From the NCBI GenBank assembly GCA_037576215.1, contig JBANDB010000022.1, forward strand, positions 62,001-126,000: DNA of 64,000 nucleotides, in the 5' to 3' direction. The notes under the pieces are model-generated. The model saw nothing but the letters and a program-made list of their open reading frames with translations, was not told the origin of the DNA and made no database searches. Below are positions 12,838 to 25,122 of this stretch, in pieces; within the stretch, counting starts at the first letter, position 1; every line of letters begins with the position of its first letter. Position numbers and translations under genes: made by a program. Source of the stretch: Armillaria gallica. Its lineage: Eukaryota; Basidiomycota; Agaricomycetes; Agaricales; Physalacriaceae.

Positions 12838-13129
12838 TATTACTGGGACCATGTAGCAACAAATGAGAAGATGGACTCGAAAGTCGAGGAAGTAAAAGAT
12901 GGGGCTGAGCAGTAAACAATTCGACTGACTTGGCCAAGGACTTAGTTTCATCTGGTGATGTGCTTGGTAACGGCAAGTGGCAAATGGACTAGAGGCTGGC
13001 AATGAACACCAACAACACTAAACCAATCACTAACTCTACACTTATCACCAATGTATTGAATTCGGGCATTTTGAGTACGATAGAAGCACTCTGCAGACTT
13101 CAATAATCAAGGAAAGTCATTTAAAGATG

Positions 13130-14350
13130 TTTTATTTCATTACTAGTGAGCTATACAAGTGTACTACTCACACTAGTGGGGTTGGTAAGACACAATTGGA
13201 TGGATAGTGACTTGACTTGAGCTACTGCACTCACTCTGACTGGGACTGCTTCGAACTAGTGGCTCTCTTGGCCCTGTAATGTCTTACAAGTGAATAAACA
13301 CTTGACTAGTTGCTTTCTAGGCAGACTAGTGGCACCCTTGGCCTATGAATAATACTTTAAACTTCGAGAACTCGCTTGAACTAACTTCGAAACACTCTTG
13401 GCCTTTGCAGGACACAAAAGATTGCTCTAAGACACTTCTATTCACTCAATGCTATGGGTAACTTAATGACTAGTAGCCGCTTCATCGAGGTTAAGCACAA
13501 AAGCCTTTAATTGGGGCACTAGACACTGACTAGTAGGTCACAATTGTGGGGATGGCTTGCCTGAGCCACACGTGTGCCTATTCTCCTACTTATATACTGA
13601 CAAACAAGGTACAATTGAGATATAAATAACTGACTAGAGGGGTATTATTGATAAGGATTTCTTGGCTAGTCACAAATAATGGTGAATAATCACACAATAG
13701 TCAGCCTAGAAACAGTCGCTTGCTGACTAGTGAGCCTAGGAGCTCTGCTAATTGTTGTATTCCATATCCTTGGCGCAGAAACACTCCACTAGTGTCAAGG
13801 ATAAATGGCTAGGCCGGCGAATGTGCCTGTAGCAGCTGTCGATCATGATCAAAGGTGCAGCCCAGCTATACTAGTGCTGATCATAATAGATCTGTATCAT
13901 GCTAGTCAGATCTGCTGCAAGGTTAATCCATTGCGAATTCATTTCTAAGTCCTGCTTCAAGATTGCCACGTGACTAGTTAACCTGACTTAGGCGTTGGTG
14001 CCCAGATTGGTCTGCTAGTGACTGAACTTCACAAGAGTTGTGTCCTCTGCCTCTTGTTGGGTGTGCTAGTCACGTTACTCGTCCGCTAGTGGCCATATTT
14101 CTTTAGCCCTGCTAGCTTTCAAGTTACTAGTATGGCCGGCTGGCAGATTTGACCCATTAGTGGTATCGCATCTAAGTCCTGGCTCTACTAGCTGCGTACT
14201 AGTCTAACTATCAGCTCAAAGCCTCAGCTATAGTCCTCTTTGTATCACTAATGTAAGATAGATATGCAATAGTATTTGTATAAAATCGCAAAATCTAGGT
14301 GTGAACACATAGACGGTGTATCACCGGTACGCATTTGTTGCCCACTAGCC
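13130..14350. repeat. ACTAGT-rich insert in the Gypsy element
   Basis: About 1.2 kb between the zinc knuckle and the protease region has no coding frame and contains more than 20 copies of CTAGT, often as the palindrome ACTAGT, with irregular spacing of 20-90 bp (for example near 13,142, 13,173, 13,256, 13,304, 13,326, 13,470, 13,527, 13,727, 13,790, 13,870, 13,975, 14,127, 14,200). It may be a solo LTR or non-autonomous transposon with subterminal binding motifs. Ends were not resolved. Confidence 0.45.
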
Positions 14351-14607
14351 AGGCTTATTGTACTTCTGTAGTTGATAATGCGCATTCGAATATACCCTCT
14401 TGCAACTTCGCTACTGGGACCAAAACTAAGGAAGAATCAAAACAGGATGTTAGAACTGACTCACCAACTAAGCGTTCAGCAAGTAACTCATTATGAGTGA
14501 AAGCACCAGATGAAGAGACACCCCCCATAGTGTCACCTGTCATAACAGCGCTTAACAAGTGACTGGATGGGGCAAGAGAACAAGCGCTTAGCACCCCCCT
14601 TGGAGAA

Positions 14608-17600
14608 GTGGCCCCTGGCCAGGGGAACACCGCAGACGAAGAGCCAGAAACACTCAAAGGGTTGACAGAGCCACCTGCCAGGGCACAAGTAAAGGTGACA
14701 TCCATCACTGGGCATGGGGCAGAGAGCCCCCTGGACCCTCCGAACACCATGCGCAGCGGACTGATGGCGCAGTCTGATGACCAGCAGCATTGCAAGAGTC
14801 CCAGGAGCATGATCCAGCAGCAAGACGATGGCTGGAACCAGGTCGGCAGAGGCCTTAGGCAGGGGCCAAATGACTTGCAGAGTCCAGAGGGAGCAGACCA
14901 GGCCAGTAAGTCCATTCATTCGGCACAGGTCGAGTCTGCTGTCTGTGCAAAAGATGGCCCCAATGTCAAGACGAACTTGCGGCAATCTGGGTCCTCCAAT
15001 GAGGTCCGGCATGACACCCCCCTAGGCGATCCCAATGAAGACCAGTGAGTAGCAAGAAATGTTGGATGCGCAACAGCCCTGACCAAGACAGCCACAGGAC
15101 AGGAAGCTGCTAGCACCCAGGCAGTAAAAAGGGGGCACTCCATAGAAATTGAAGAAGTTCCTGATGATGAAGATGACACCAGTTTTCAGCACAGCCGAAG
15201 GGTTAATCAGAAATCCTCTGTGACCCCTGAGGTGACCCAGTTGATGGTAGCAGAACCACCGGGTTCCAGCGTGAAGACTGAGAAGGTCCCACACCAGTGG
15301 CTCAAACCATTTGAGGCAGAGTGGACATTACGTGGGATCAAGGAGGTGAGGACCGAGTTGGAAGCCAAGGCAATCTTAAAGAACTGGATCCATAAGATGT
15401 GTGTGGAGGAGGTAGTTGACGAGATGATTGAGGGCTTACATTCAGCCACACACATCAACACATTGGATTGGATGGACGAACTTTGACAGCCCAGATGCTA
15501 TATTTGCTGACTAAGTGGGGGCGATAAGGCTCTAATGACTGACATCCAAATTGAGATACCAGGGAGTTGTACCCACATCACCTCCTTGGCTTTGGTTGAC
15601 AGTGGCTGCACTAGCAGCGCCATCAATCGAGCCTTTGTCGAGAAACACAGCCTTCCTACCTTGGCCACAGTGGCACCCATCACTGTCTATAACATGGACA
15701 GATCAAAAAATAGTGCAGGACAAATCACCGCCTTTGCCGAATTACTCATCACTATCAGAGACCACACCGAGCACATTGACCTCACTATCACTGACCTGCA
15801 GGACTGTGACATCTTTCTTGGGCATGATTGGCTAGTACAGCACAACCCGCTAATCAACTGGCAGACCGGGAAAATGACCTTCACCCGCTGCCAATGCTGC
15901 CATGTCCTGATCCTGCTACTGGATGCAGACCCATATGATAAGTGGGACAAAGAGTTGGAGGAAGGAGATACTATCCTTGCGATAAGCTTTGAGGAAGCCA
16001 TTCACATCAGGGAAATGCGACATGTGGCCAACGACCTAGCAGCCAAAGCTAATGTGGAAAAGAAGAGTAAAACATTCGAAGAAATGGTCCCCGAATGGTG
16101 TAGAGACTTCAAAGATCTATTCGACAAAGAAAGCTTTGATGAACTCCCAGAGCCAAAACCATGGGACCACACTATCGAGCTCATCCTGAACGCTAATGCT
16201 AATCTCAACTGCAAGGTCTATCCACTTAATCAAGCAGAGCAGGAGGAGCTAGACAAGTTCCTTAATGAGAACCTGGCTAGCAGAAGAATCTGACCCTCCA
16301 AGTTGCCCATGGCGTCGCTGTTCTTCTTTGTCAAAAAGAAGAATGGGAAGCTATGACCTGTCCAGGATTATCGAAAGCTTAACGAGATGACGATTAAGAA
16401 TCGATACCTGCTTCCCTTAATCTCAGAACTCATGGACAAACTATGTGGCACTAAATACTTCTCCAAACTGGATGTTCAGTGGGGGTACAATAATGTTTGC
16501 ATCAAAACAGGAGACGAGTGGAAGGCGGCCTTCAGAACCAATTGTGGCTTGTATGAGCCAACGGTCATGTTCTTCAGGCTCACCAATTCACCCGCCACTT
16601 TCCAGTGGATGATGAATGATATTTTCAAAGACCTCATTGCGTCTGGGAAGGTCACCATCTACCTTGATGATATCCTCATCATGTCCAAAACAAAGGAGGA
16701 ACATCGCCGAATCACGCAGGAAGTATTGGCGACCTTACAAAAGCACAAATTGTTCCTTAAAGCCAAAAAGTGCGAGTTCAAGGTGCTGGAAACAGAGTAT
16801 TTGGGCATCATCATCAGTGAAGGCAGTATTTGCATGGACCCAGTCAAGATCAAAGGCATCCTCGATTGGCCAGTACTGACCAAAAAGAAAGAACTTCAGT
16901 CTTTCTTAGGGTTCACCAATTTCTACCGACGCTTTATAAAGAACTACAGCAAGATCGTAAAACCCATGACTCAACTGACAGGCAATGATGCATGGAGATG
17001 GGGCAAGGCTCAGCAGGAGGCCTTCGAGTAGTTGAAGAAACAATTAGCTGAGGATGTCGTCCTTGCTATACCAATGAACAAAGGGAAGTTCAGGGTAGAA
17101 GCGGACTCTAGCAAAGGAGCCATTGGCATGGTTCTCTCTCAGGAGCAGGATGGCAAGTGGAGACCAGTCTCATTCCTGTCTAAATCCCTCTCAGTTACTG
17201 AACGTAACTATGAGATCTATGACAAGGAACTTCTGGCGATCATGCTCGCCCTCGAAGAATGGAGACACTACCTTATGGGCACGTATCAGGACATCGAAAT
17301 CTGGACAGATCACCAGAACCTCCAGTATTTCTGAAAGCCTCAGAAGGTAAATCGACGACAAGCTTGATGGATCACTGAGCTGGCAGAATACCATTTCACC
17401 CTTCACCATAAAGCCGGGACCGCCAACAAGAAAGCCGACCTCCTCTCTCGTTGAGCAGATCACGACCAAGGACAGGACGATAACGATCAAGTAGTAGTCC
17501 TGTCCCCTGAACACTTTAGGGCCATGATCATGCCCACCATCGAAGAGATCCATCAAAGCATACAGGCCACTACCAGAAATGTCCATCTCTGGGACAATAC

Positions 17601-17734
17601 CATCGCTGGTTCCCTTAATCATGACCATGGTATGAAGAGGAACGATGGGCTCATCTGGTACGATGGCAGAATCTATGTTCCCTGGGACCATGCTCTTCGT
17701 GGAGAAATCATTGCTTGATCCCATGATCATGTCA
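14608..17734 (+). pseudogene. pol: Pol N-terminal half: protease, RT, RNase H
   Basis: After an acidic/glutamine-rich linker (14,608-15,483), a retropepsin with LVDSGCTSSAI starts near 15,590 and ends with IFLGHDWL. Reverse transcriptase runs about 16,300-16,980 with the catalytic YLDD at 16,660-16,671 and FLGFTNFYRRFI after it. RNase H follows from about 17,080 (VEADSSKGAIG; WTDHQNLQYF; HHKAGTANKKADLLSR). Stops interrupt it near 15,046, 15,484, 16,291, 16,356, 17,029, 17,332, 17,366, 17,453 and 17,716. All but one are TGA where Arg (CGA) is expected from family alignment known to me (GKL*PVQDYRKLN, QYF*KPQK, LLSR*ADHD). The exception is TAG at 17,029. The frame otherwise runs on, so decay is by point mutation. 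Confidence 0.88.
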
Positions 17735-17738
17735 CCGC

Positions 17739-19411
17739 TGATGGGCCTTAGACTTCCGTGGCAACGGCAACACCAACTCAGAATGAGCTTGGTTAATTAA
17801 TGTAGTGGCACGGCAATCAAGGCGATCATGTGTGCGAGTGGTTCGGGGCACCTCTGTGCAGTAGAACAATTCCTCTATATGCAAGAATACACTGCAACTT
17901 TAAGTCTGTGAAGTAGTACTGCTTGGTAGTCGAGTACTAAATGCTATGGCTTCAAGCCAGTAGGGATCTCTCGAAATGAGAGGGAACGAAAACGGGTATG
18001 ACATAAATACCACGAATCCATATGAGAAAACATGCTGCAAGACTAGAAAATGTCGCTCGACGTTAATCGGAGCGAGGTGAACGATGGAGAATAGACTAAA
18101 CGGTCGGCAATAGTCTATGGGCGAGCGAGGCAATGAGAAAACGGTGTGAGGATTGCGAGTGTCGAAATAAACATGGAACGAGGTGCTGAGGGTGGGCTGG
18201 CTAGAGAAAACATGGAACTACGAAAACTGGTGGCGATACTGGTCCTATACGATGCGATGGTGCTGAGTCGATGTCGAAACTTGTCTGGTACTGAAACGAT
18301 CCTATCCTATGTCAAACTAACCTTCAAGTCCACTCGGGGGACTGATACTATATGAAAACTGGCTGAAACTGATCCTAAGTCTGCTCTGAGACTACCCAAG
18401 TGGGCAATGATAATGATGGCAAAAGTGAAACTGTAAAAACTCCAATGGTGCAAAAGTGAAACGATGACAGCCTATAAAAGATAATGGGGGCGAGGTATAG
18501 CGTGGTGATCACATATTGGCACAGTATGAGTGTGTACCAATAGTGTTAAGAGCAAAGAGCGCGTAGCGAAGGACTCTTCACAGTTAAAACCATGAGATAA
18601 CTCTGGTGAGCTCAAGAGTCGACGTGCGATCAAGAATATGCTGGTGCAAATGGTATATTGCCGTAGGATGGTGAATAAACGTTGTTTACTGGCGATAGAC
18701 TAGAGCATGACAATAATTGACATAGTCTGGGGTCAACTGGAGATGAACTGCCTTGTAACTACGTTTTCTAGCTAGTTTTTATACTACAAGTATGAATTTA
18801 TAAATAGAGTAGATATGCGAGCCTTAGTAAGGCCGTAAAGCCTTGGCTTTGTAAAAATCATAGGTAACATATGGTATTTCATCTTCTAAAGTAACAGCAA
18901 CTCGTCGATGTTGCCACGTATGGATGCGAACCATATGGTTTTGTTGAGCGATTCACGGATCGTTAGGTGCTGTTTAGCTGTGGATTACTGAGCAATAGTC
19001 GTCGTGCTGAGGAGTATGCATGGGGCAACGTTTTCTTGAGGCCTTGGCAAAGTAACAGCCTTAGTAAACACGGTCTGTAGTTGCCATAGCTGGGAGGGTA
19101 CTCGCATCAATCACATCATTTTCATTAAGTGATCAATAAGCACGTCAACTAAGTGCTTCTGAGTGATGCGCCAATTCCGTATCGGGATGATTGTCGATCA
19201 AAGGTGCCTTGCCGTGATGAAGTACGGCAATTATGATGCGTGGCAAGATGGGATGGATAACAAAGCACGTAAGGAGTGGTTGCCATAGGATGAAAGTGGT
19301 ATCAGTGGGTGTGCAATCATTGGTTTGCTGAAAGTCCGTTGAAGGGACAGTAGCATTAATTAGCAGGCAAAATCCGTGAATTTTGAGCGTACAGAGCCTG
19401 GAGGCTCATCA
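17739..19411. mobile_element. Unclassified TIR element ('TGATGRGCC'), copy 1
   Basis: 1,673 bp inserted exactly between the RNase H and integrase parts of pol. Ends are TGATGGGCCTTAGACTTC and, reversed, TGATGAGCCTCCAGGCTC (about 14 of 19 positions identical). A 4-bp direct repeat CCGC flanks it (17,735-17,738 and 19,412-19,415). Removing the element and one repeat restores an open integrase zinc-finger reading (…VTASHPGIEKTKEL). No transposase-like frame is present, so it is non-autonomous. A 4-bp duplication excludes hAT, Tc1/mariner and PiggyBac; superfamily unknown. Confidence 0.75.
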
Positions 19412-19415
19412 CCGC

Positions 19416-20929
19416 CAGCCATCCAGGCATTGAAAAAACCAAGGAGCTCGTTCTATGAGAATTCTGGTGGCTGAAGATGAAGAAGGACATTGAAGCCTAT
19501 GTGAGGGCTTGCAAGACTTGTCAATGAATGAAGAGCAGCACCCAAGCAAAGGTGGCACCTCTCTATCCCAACGAAATCCCCTCCCATCCCTGGACCCACA
19601 TCTCAGTGGACATGGTAGCAGGACTACCCAAGAGCAATGGCCATGATGCCATCCTTGTAATCATCGACCGCTTCTCAAAGGAGATCATCCCCATTGCATG
19701 TTCCACCGAGTTATCATCAGAAGGGTGGGTGAAGATTTTATGCGATGAAGTGTACACCAAACATGGAATGCCTCAGGTTGTCATTTTGGACAGAGGAACT
19801 GTGTTCGTATCGAAGTTCATGGAGGATCTCTACGACCTTCTTCAAATCAAGGGCAACACCTCAATGGCCTATCACCCTCAGATGGATGGGCAAACCGAAA
19901 GGGTCAACCAAGAGATCAAAAAGTATCTCCACATATTCGTTAACCACCTCCAGACAGATTGGGCAGAATGGCTCTCCCTCGCTGCATTCACTCATAATAA
20001 CCGCACTCACTCTTCCACCGGGAAAAGCCCATTTGAGGTTAACTACGGCTACAACCCCGCCATACTACTGGGAACAAAACCCACCGCACCATTCCACACC
20101 CCAGCCTCCAACACCTTCGTATCTAAAATGCAGGAGATTCATCAAACCACCAAGAAATCACTTGAAAGGTGGCGTTACAAATGAAGGCACAATACGATAA
20201 AAACAAATGCCCAGCCATCGAGTATAAAGTAGGCGACAAAGTCTGGCTTGATACGACCAATCTCCATCTTCCCTGACCAAAAAAGAAACTCAATGACAAG
20301 TGAATGGGTCCCTTCGAGATCAAAGGCAAGAAAGGTGCCTCCATATACACCTTGTCTCTACCGGCTGATTGGAAAATTCACCCAATGTTCAACAAGTCTT
20401 TACTAACTCCATACATTCCTCTGGCATTCCCCAACCAGGAACAACCCCCTCCTCCGCCGCCAGACCTTATAGATGGCGAAGAACATTACGAAGTCAAAAA
20501 AGTCTTAAACAGCAGACAACAGCGAGTTCAAGGAAGGCAAGGGGAACCACTGAAGACAGTAACAGACTATTTCATCAAGTGGAAGGGCTATGGGCCAGAA
20601 TCAAACAGTTGGGTATGGGAGAACAATATGGACACGGATGAACTGATCAAAGAATTCCTGATGGAACACATCAATCTCATCGCAACCAATAAGCCAGACA
20701 CAACCATCATCATCACCACAGAATGACCAGACAGAGAGCATTGGGGACCCCAAGAAGGATGGCAATACCTCATACGACTAGGGAAACACCTTCAATTCGG
20801 ACAACCAGCAGAGACGTGGTACTATGAACATGAATTACCACAATATGCCAAACTCTTTGATGAATATTGGGAAATCAACTGGGACGATGACCATGTCAAG
20901 CTGAACGGCGGAGAGCAAGCTTAACAGCA
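19416..20929 (+). pseudogene. pol: Pol C-terminal half: integrase and chromodomain
   Basis: It starts with the HHCC zinc-finger remainder (HPGIEKTKEL … RACKTCQ) and continues into an integrase core with the DDE residues visible in ISVDMVAG, ILDRGTVFVSKF and HPQMDGQTERVNQE. A GKSPFEVNYGYNP motif follows. A single-base deletion near 20,168 shifts frame, after which ALQMKAQYDKN … KVGDKVWLDTTNLHLP continues with two TGA stops. A chromodomain lies at about 20,476-20,670 (EEHYEVKKVLNSR … YFIKWKGYGPESNSWVWENN), which in this family targets integration to histone-marked chromatin. A TGA at 20,724 precedes a 66-codon tail ending GGEQA. Confidence 0.88.
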
Positions 20930-20956
20930 GTCGGGACACCTGCCTTGAGGGGGTAA

Positions 20957-21368
20957 TGTTATGATTTATTCACTTTTTTCCTTTATCTTATCTTATCTCT
21001 CACACTGGGCCGAACCAGGCTGCCAACCATAGGGGTAACCATGCAACGTTGCAACGTTCCCATGTTATCTCTTCACTATCACGCATTCTTGCTTCAACAT
21101 TGCATGCTCCAGCTCCAACCTCTTGTACTCTAGCACCAGCCTATCGTGAGCAACCTATGTATAGACCCTCACTCTAAGTATTTAAGTAGTAGCTCATGTC
21201 ATATGCACCCCAGCTTTGAACTATCTTTAATCCATACCGAATTCATTGACTTAATCTATTTGCTCCAACTAAATGTTTGCCTCAGTCCCTATCAGTTAGA
21301 GACTTAACGGTGACTGCCCAAACGTGAGACAGCTGTTATTTACTCTAGTTAGGGGTTTGGGTCTAATA
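20957..21368 (+). repeat. 3' LTR of the Gypsy element
   Basis: 412 bp, same length as the 5' LTR and without visible indels between the two. It is preceded by the purine-rich GAGGGGGTAA and followed by the CCTCC target duplication. Differences from the 5' LTR are transitions at CpG or former CpG positions (for example CAGG/CGGG, CGTTGCAACGTT/CATTGCAACATT). Confidence 0.93.
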
Positions 21369-23662
21369 CCTCCTGACACAGCCAAGGGGGTCTGAAAAAT
21401 ATATTTTATTACATAGGGTTGAAAGATTTTTTAAGGTGGTCAGAAGTGAACCTACCTACCTTTATGATGTTATTGTGATGTAATATATCTATGTAAGATA
21501 TATATTTGTCATCTGGCTTGCTTCGGCTTCTCTCTTGCTACTGTTCCTATCCTTCTCCTATCCCTCTGGACCCTCCCTACTTATGCTTCGCTTAATATCA
21601 ATGTTCATCACTCATACATCATGTCTGGACTCCTCAACATACATCTATGATATTCAATGACTTATAATAATTATCCTTGAATATTTCCACTGGTTTCCTG
21701 TAATGACCTTGAAACAACTTGTGACATGGAAAAATAAATATCAGAAACAACACCTATACCAGAATGAGGTGAATAACAGTATAACATGGTATTTTATTAC
21801 ATCATATCATCCAAAGTATGAAGATCTTTATAAAAAATCTGGCCCTTCAAATATTTTTTTTAACAGCCTTCAGGTGGGAACCTACCTACCACCAGCATGT
21901 ACCAGGCCACAACTTCCGGACCCCCTTGGACACAGCAAGCAGACTTGCCATTCTGATTCGCTAATATTTGTCTGCACTTGCGACCTGTCTGGTGAGAGTT
22001 ACTGAACACCATCATCAATGAGAAGGTGTAGCCTGACTCACTTAACGATTATACTTTCCCTCACTTGTGGTATCAAAAAGTGGAGGGAACATGGACTCGT
22101 TTGTGACCTAGACTAGGTGGAGAGTGAGAAAGATGTTGACAATATTGTTATTGCAATGACCCATGCATGCAGTCCCATGTCATCTTGCTTGTAGTCTTGG
22201 TAATGCAAAGGTGGAGATTGCTTGCATCCCTAGGGAACAGATTGCTGAGTATTAGGATGAGCCATGCAAAGGAACATGAAACACACAATAAAACACCAAC
22301 TATCTGGGATCCCTCAGTATTGAAGTCTCAGTAGTTACTAGAACAGAGGTAGAGCGACAATTCCAACAAAGTGTTGGCAAGTGAAAAATCTTTTGGAGTC
22401 TTGACAGTTATTCTGGACTTGAAGGCTGCCTTAAGTCATGTTGCTGCCTTGGCCATGGATGTCTGCTGCATAGCCATAGTACAGTCATCACCCAGTCTGC
22501 TGTACAGGCAAATTTCCGGTGGATTTCAAAGCCCCCCTCATCCACCTTTCATCCAGGAAAGTATGTAATGATGTCAATGATATATTTAAGAGTACACATT
22601 ATGATTTTTGGCTGATTCTATAATGAATTGATCAGGTGGTGAATTTTTTCGAGGAAAGTCCAAATTTACCAGGTATCAGGACCTCTGTATGCTGGTTTCC
22701 ATGCACCAAATTTGGGCCACTGTTTCCAGATTTGAACTGTTTTCTCATGGCTCTCAAGAGAGGTTCTGGTTCGTTTTGCCTATAGCACCACAACAAGTGG
22801 TCTCTGGCCCATGGTTCTGCAGGAGAAATCTGTCCTTATAGCTAGTAGAAAAATTTCAGATGCCAATTTATGCAACCCAGTACCCTCACTCCTGCCTAAT
22901 CCTGTATTTGTGTTTTTTTGAAATTCATATCAGCTACTATTGATTTCTTCCTGACTGATACAAGCCTCCTTGACTTGATTTTTATTGGTAATATAATGGC
23001 CTATATTGTAGTATATAAGATAAAAATGAAAATGGAACCATAACACAGCAGAAAGAGAAGCTATATTCAAATGTACAAAGGAATAGTGGTGTACAGAGGA
23101 CTGGGTGATGACTGTACTAGTGAATGGAGTTGATGAAAGGAAACTGTAATAGCTGACAGTATGGTGTCCAGAGGAAGACATCAGTGATAGTAGCACATGT
23201 GTGTCTGGCAACTTCCCTGTCCTTTTATGGATGCCATATGTATGGCTGTAAAGCCATATTATGCTACAGGTTATATGGACCACATCTGTACCATATACCA
23301 TACCATATAACAGTCTCTGGGAGGCCCAATGGTATGGGTACAGACCCATATATACAGTAACGGTGGACATCTCTACTTGGCAATCCCATTCAAATGATAT
23401 TTTTATGATATTGACCACATTTTAAAGTGTTTCAATATCCTACCAAAGCATTCAATTTTAAACCTTACAGATCACCATAAAGCTAGTTCTATAGATGGAG
23501 CAACAGAAATTAATGGAATGTGTCAACTCTCATCATGTTTGATGGACTTGATCAACTTTTGATAGGAGTCCGGCAATGTGTCAACCATGCTGACAACCAT
23601 GCAGCCATGCTCCACACTCCCATGCAGCCATGCAGGCTATGATGCAGAATTCTTCTTGCCCA

Positions 23663-24097
23663 TCTTCGTTGAATCACATACTTGTATGCCTGATACAGTG
23701 TTAGAGGCAATACCCATATATGCTATTCTATGGGTGATTGATAGGAGACCTTGCATGACCAAAATCAGTCCTGATGATAAGACCTCATTAATGCATTGCA
23801 TAAAGAGTCATGAAGTTCATAGATTTTTTCACCAGTACCTTGCAGGCTGATATATTAACAACTGCTCTATAATGTAATGCCTGATATATGAATCACCTTA
23901 TTGCACCACAAGTGTCAGATGTATTGCTTGCAGTGGCTTAACAAAGGCATCAAAATGATGCTTTTAATACTGACCAATCAATTCTGCTTGGTCTGCCATC
24001 TATGAAACCTTCAGTTCATCATTGTCATTGTTGGTGACATACTCAACTTTGAGTGTGAGTTGTTCAGCATTCCATCCCAATGTAGATCCAATATCTA
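23663..24097. other. Unassigned AT-rich DNA between repeats
   Basis: No gene, no similarity noticed to the paralogous interval 56,115-57,064, and almost no CpG. It may be a further transposon fragment or the diverged remains of the host interval. Confidence 0.3.
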
Positions 24098-24780
24098 ATT
24101 TAAGATCATGTTTGTTGATGCTGATGACAGTGTAAGTCCAAGTATCTTCAATTTGATGAATACTCCAATACCGACTCATGTGATGGTTGACTTAGACAAC
24201 CAATGTCATTGGTTGTAGAAGTATGGCACAGGACAAGTGACTCACTGGGAATTAGATGGTATATGGGTGAAGCACAGTTGCATCTACATTGGCTGCCATC
24301 TGGGGACAAGGTTCAGTGAGAGTTGACAAGGAAGGAGGAGGGAGCCTACAGCTCATAAAATGCCTCTCTACCCTCCACTTGCTGGCAACAATATAAAGAT
24401 ATGACAGTCAGAAACAAAGAAGATTTCCAATGCCCACTATGAATTCTGTGCAAGTGAACATCTTAGTTGGGAACATCTCTTGTGGTACTTAGTAGAATCA
24501 AATATCAATATTGGAGTAAGAGAACATAAATGAATAGGAGGTAAATGCAATGCAACATCTATGAGTACTATAATATAGGCTGATTTGTCCATGACCTCTG
24601 GTGTCTGCGAATTGAGGAGAATGAATCCCTGTACCAATCACAGCAAGGTAAGTCTACCTGTTCTGCTTTGGTAGGTAAATGCTCAACAACAATGATCTGG
24701 TACCTTGTGTTTGAGCTGAATAGGTGGGTTGTCTCAACAGTGAAGAAAATGTTTGTACAATGTCACTGGGGGATGATGTT
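24098..24780. repeat. CpG-decayed copy of a host module (pairs with 57,065-57,720)
   Basis: From 'AAGATCATGTTTGTTGATG' on, this aligns almost base for base with 57,065-57,720, which has 'AAGATCGTGTTTGTTGATG'. The differences are overwhelmingly CG in the 57-kb copy and TG or CA here. It contains a 3'-end-like module of the F-box gene (24,295-24,365: 'AAGGAGGAGGGAGCCTACAG'). It identifies this stretch as the left part of module B in unit 1. Confidence 0.85.
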
Positions 24781-25122
24781 CTGCTGACACACTCTGAAAG
24801 TGTTTATGCATGTAATTTTGCAAATTGTACCTATAAATACCAATTACAATGTCCAGATACTAAGGCACTAAGAAACATAACAGAGCACAATGATTATAAT
24901 GCAGGTAATAGGCTTATCTTGAGTAAAGCTGGGTGGAGTGCATGACTTAACCTAAGAGCAGTACTAGAAAGGCTGCACTAGGTATAAAGTCCCAGTGCTT
25001 GACATTGAGTGCTCTGACAAGGCATAGCACACACATGCTAAGAATAGAGCAGGACATGCTTGTGAGATAATTAAGACTTCACGCAACATTGATCTATGAT
25101 GCACAAGGCACAGCCGACCCGG

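Larger units (their letters stand above)
8905..21368 (+). mobile_element. Ty3/Gypsy chromovirus, full-length but inactive
   Basis: Two 412-bp LTRs (8,905-9,316 and 20,957-21,368), both starting TGTTATG and ending TAATA, are flanked by the perfect 5-bp duplication CCTCC (8,900-8,904 and 21,369-21,373). A polypurine tract (GAGGGGGTAA) precedes the 3' LTR. The order is Gag, zinc knuckle, protease, RT, RNase H, integrase, chromodomain, which is Ty3/Gypsy order with a chromovirus C-terminus. The element is 12.5 kb, longer than usual, because it carries inserts near 11.7-12.55 kb, 13.1-14.35 kb and 17.74-19.41 kb. Coding is destroyed by many TGA stops at former CGA codons. No clear tRNA-complementary primer site is seen after the 5' LTR. 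Confidence 0.93.
8499..23375. mobile_element. hAT element 1, carrying a nested Gypsy element
   Basis: Inverted termini TAGGGATGTCCACCGTACC (left) and, reversed, TAGAGATGTCCACCGTTAC (right) are flanked by a perfect 8-bp direct repeat CTTGGCAA at 8,491-8,498 and 23,376-23,383, as expected for the hAT superfamily. Both subterminal regions are dense in short palindromes built from GGTATGG/CCATACC and CCTGTAC/GTACAGG, typical of hAT transposase binding regions. Without the nested retrotransposon it is about 2.4 kb and no transposase frame survives, so it is non-autonomous or fully decayed. The stretch 21,374-23,300 is its AT-rich, CpG-poor interior with only short random frames. Confidence 0.85.
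7632..23662. mobile_element. TIR element with CATGCAG subterminal repeats
   Basis: Homology with the paralogous locus (56,110 side) ends at about 7,631. The left end reads TGGGCACTAGAAATTCTGCG and the right end, reversed, TGGGCAAGAAGAATTCTGCA. The inverted similarity continues about 45 bp through repeated TGCRTGG motifs, which are CpG-decayed on the right arm (TGCATGG against TGCGTGG). Further GCATGG/CCATGC clusters lie at 8,127-8,215. Without the nested hAT element it would be about 1.1 kb, with no transposase frame. No matching target duplication is visible (the 8 bases beyond each end differ), so the right boundary is less certain. Confidence 0.5.

Noticed and set aside
22930..23418. 162-codon minus-strand frame in the hAT interior as a transposase
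   Set aside because: No hAT dimerisation or DDE-like motif; it crosses the element terminus and composition is that of subterminal repeats.
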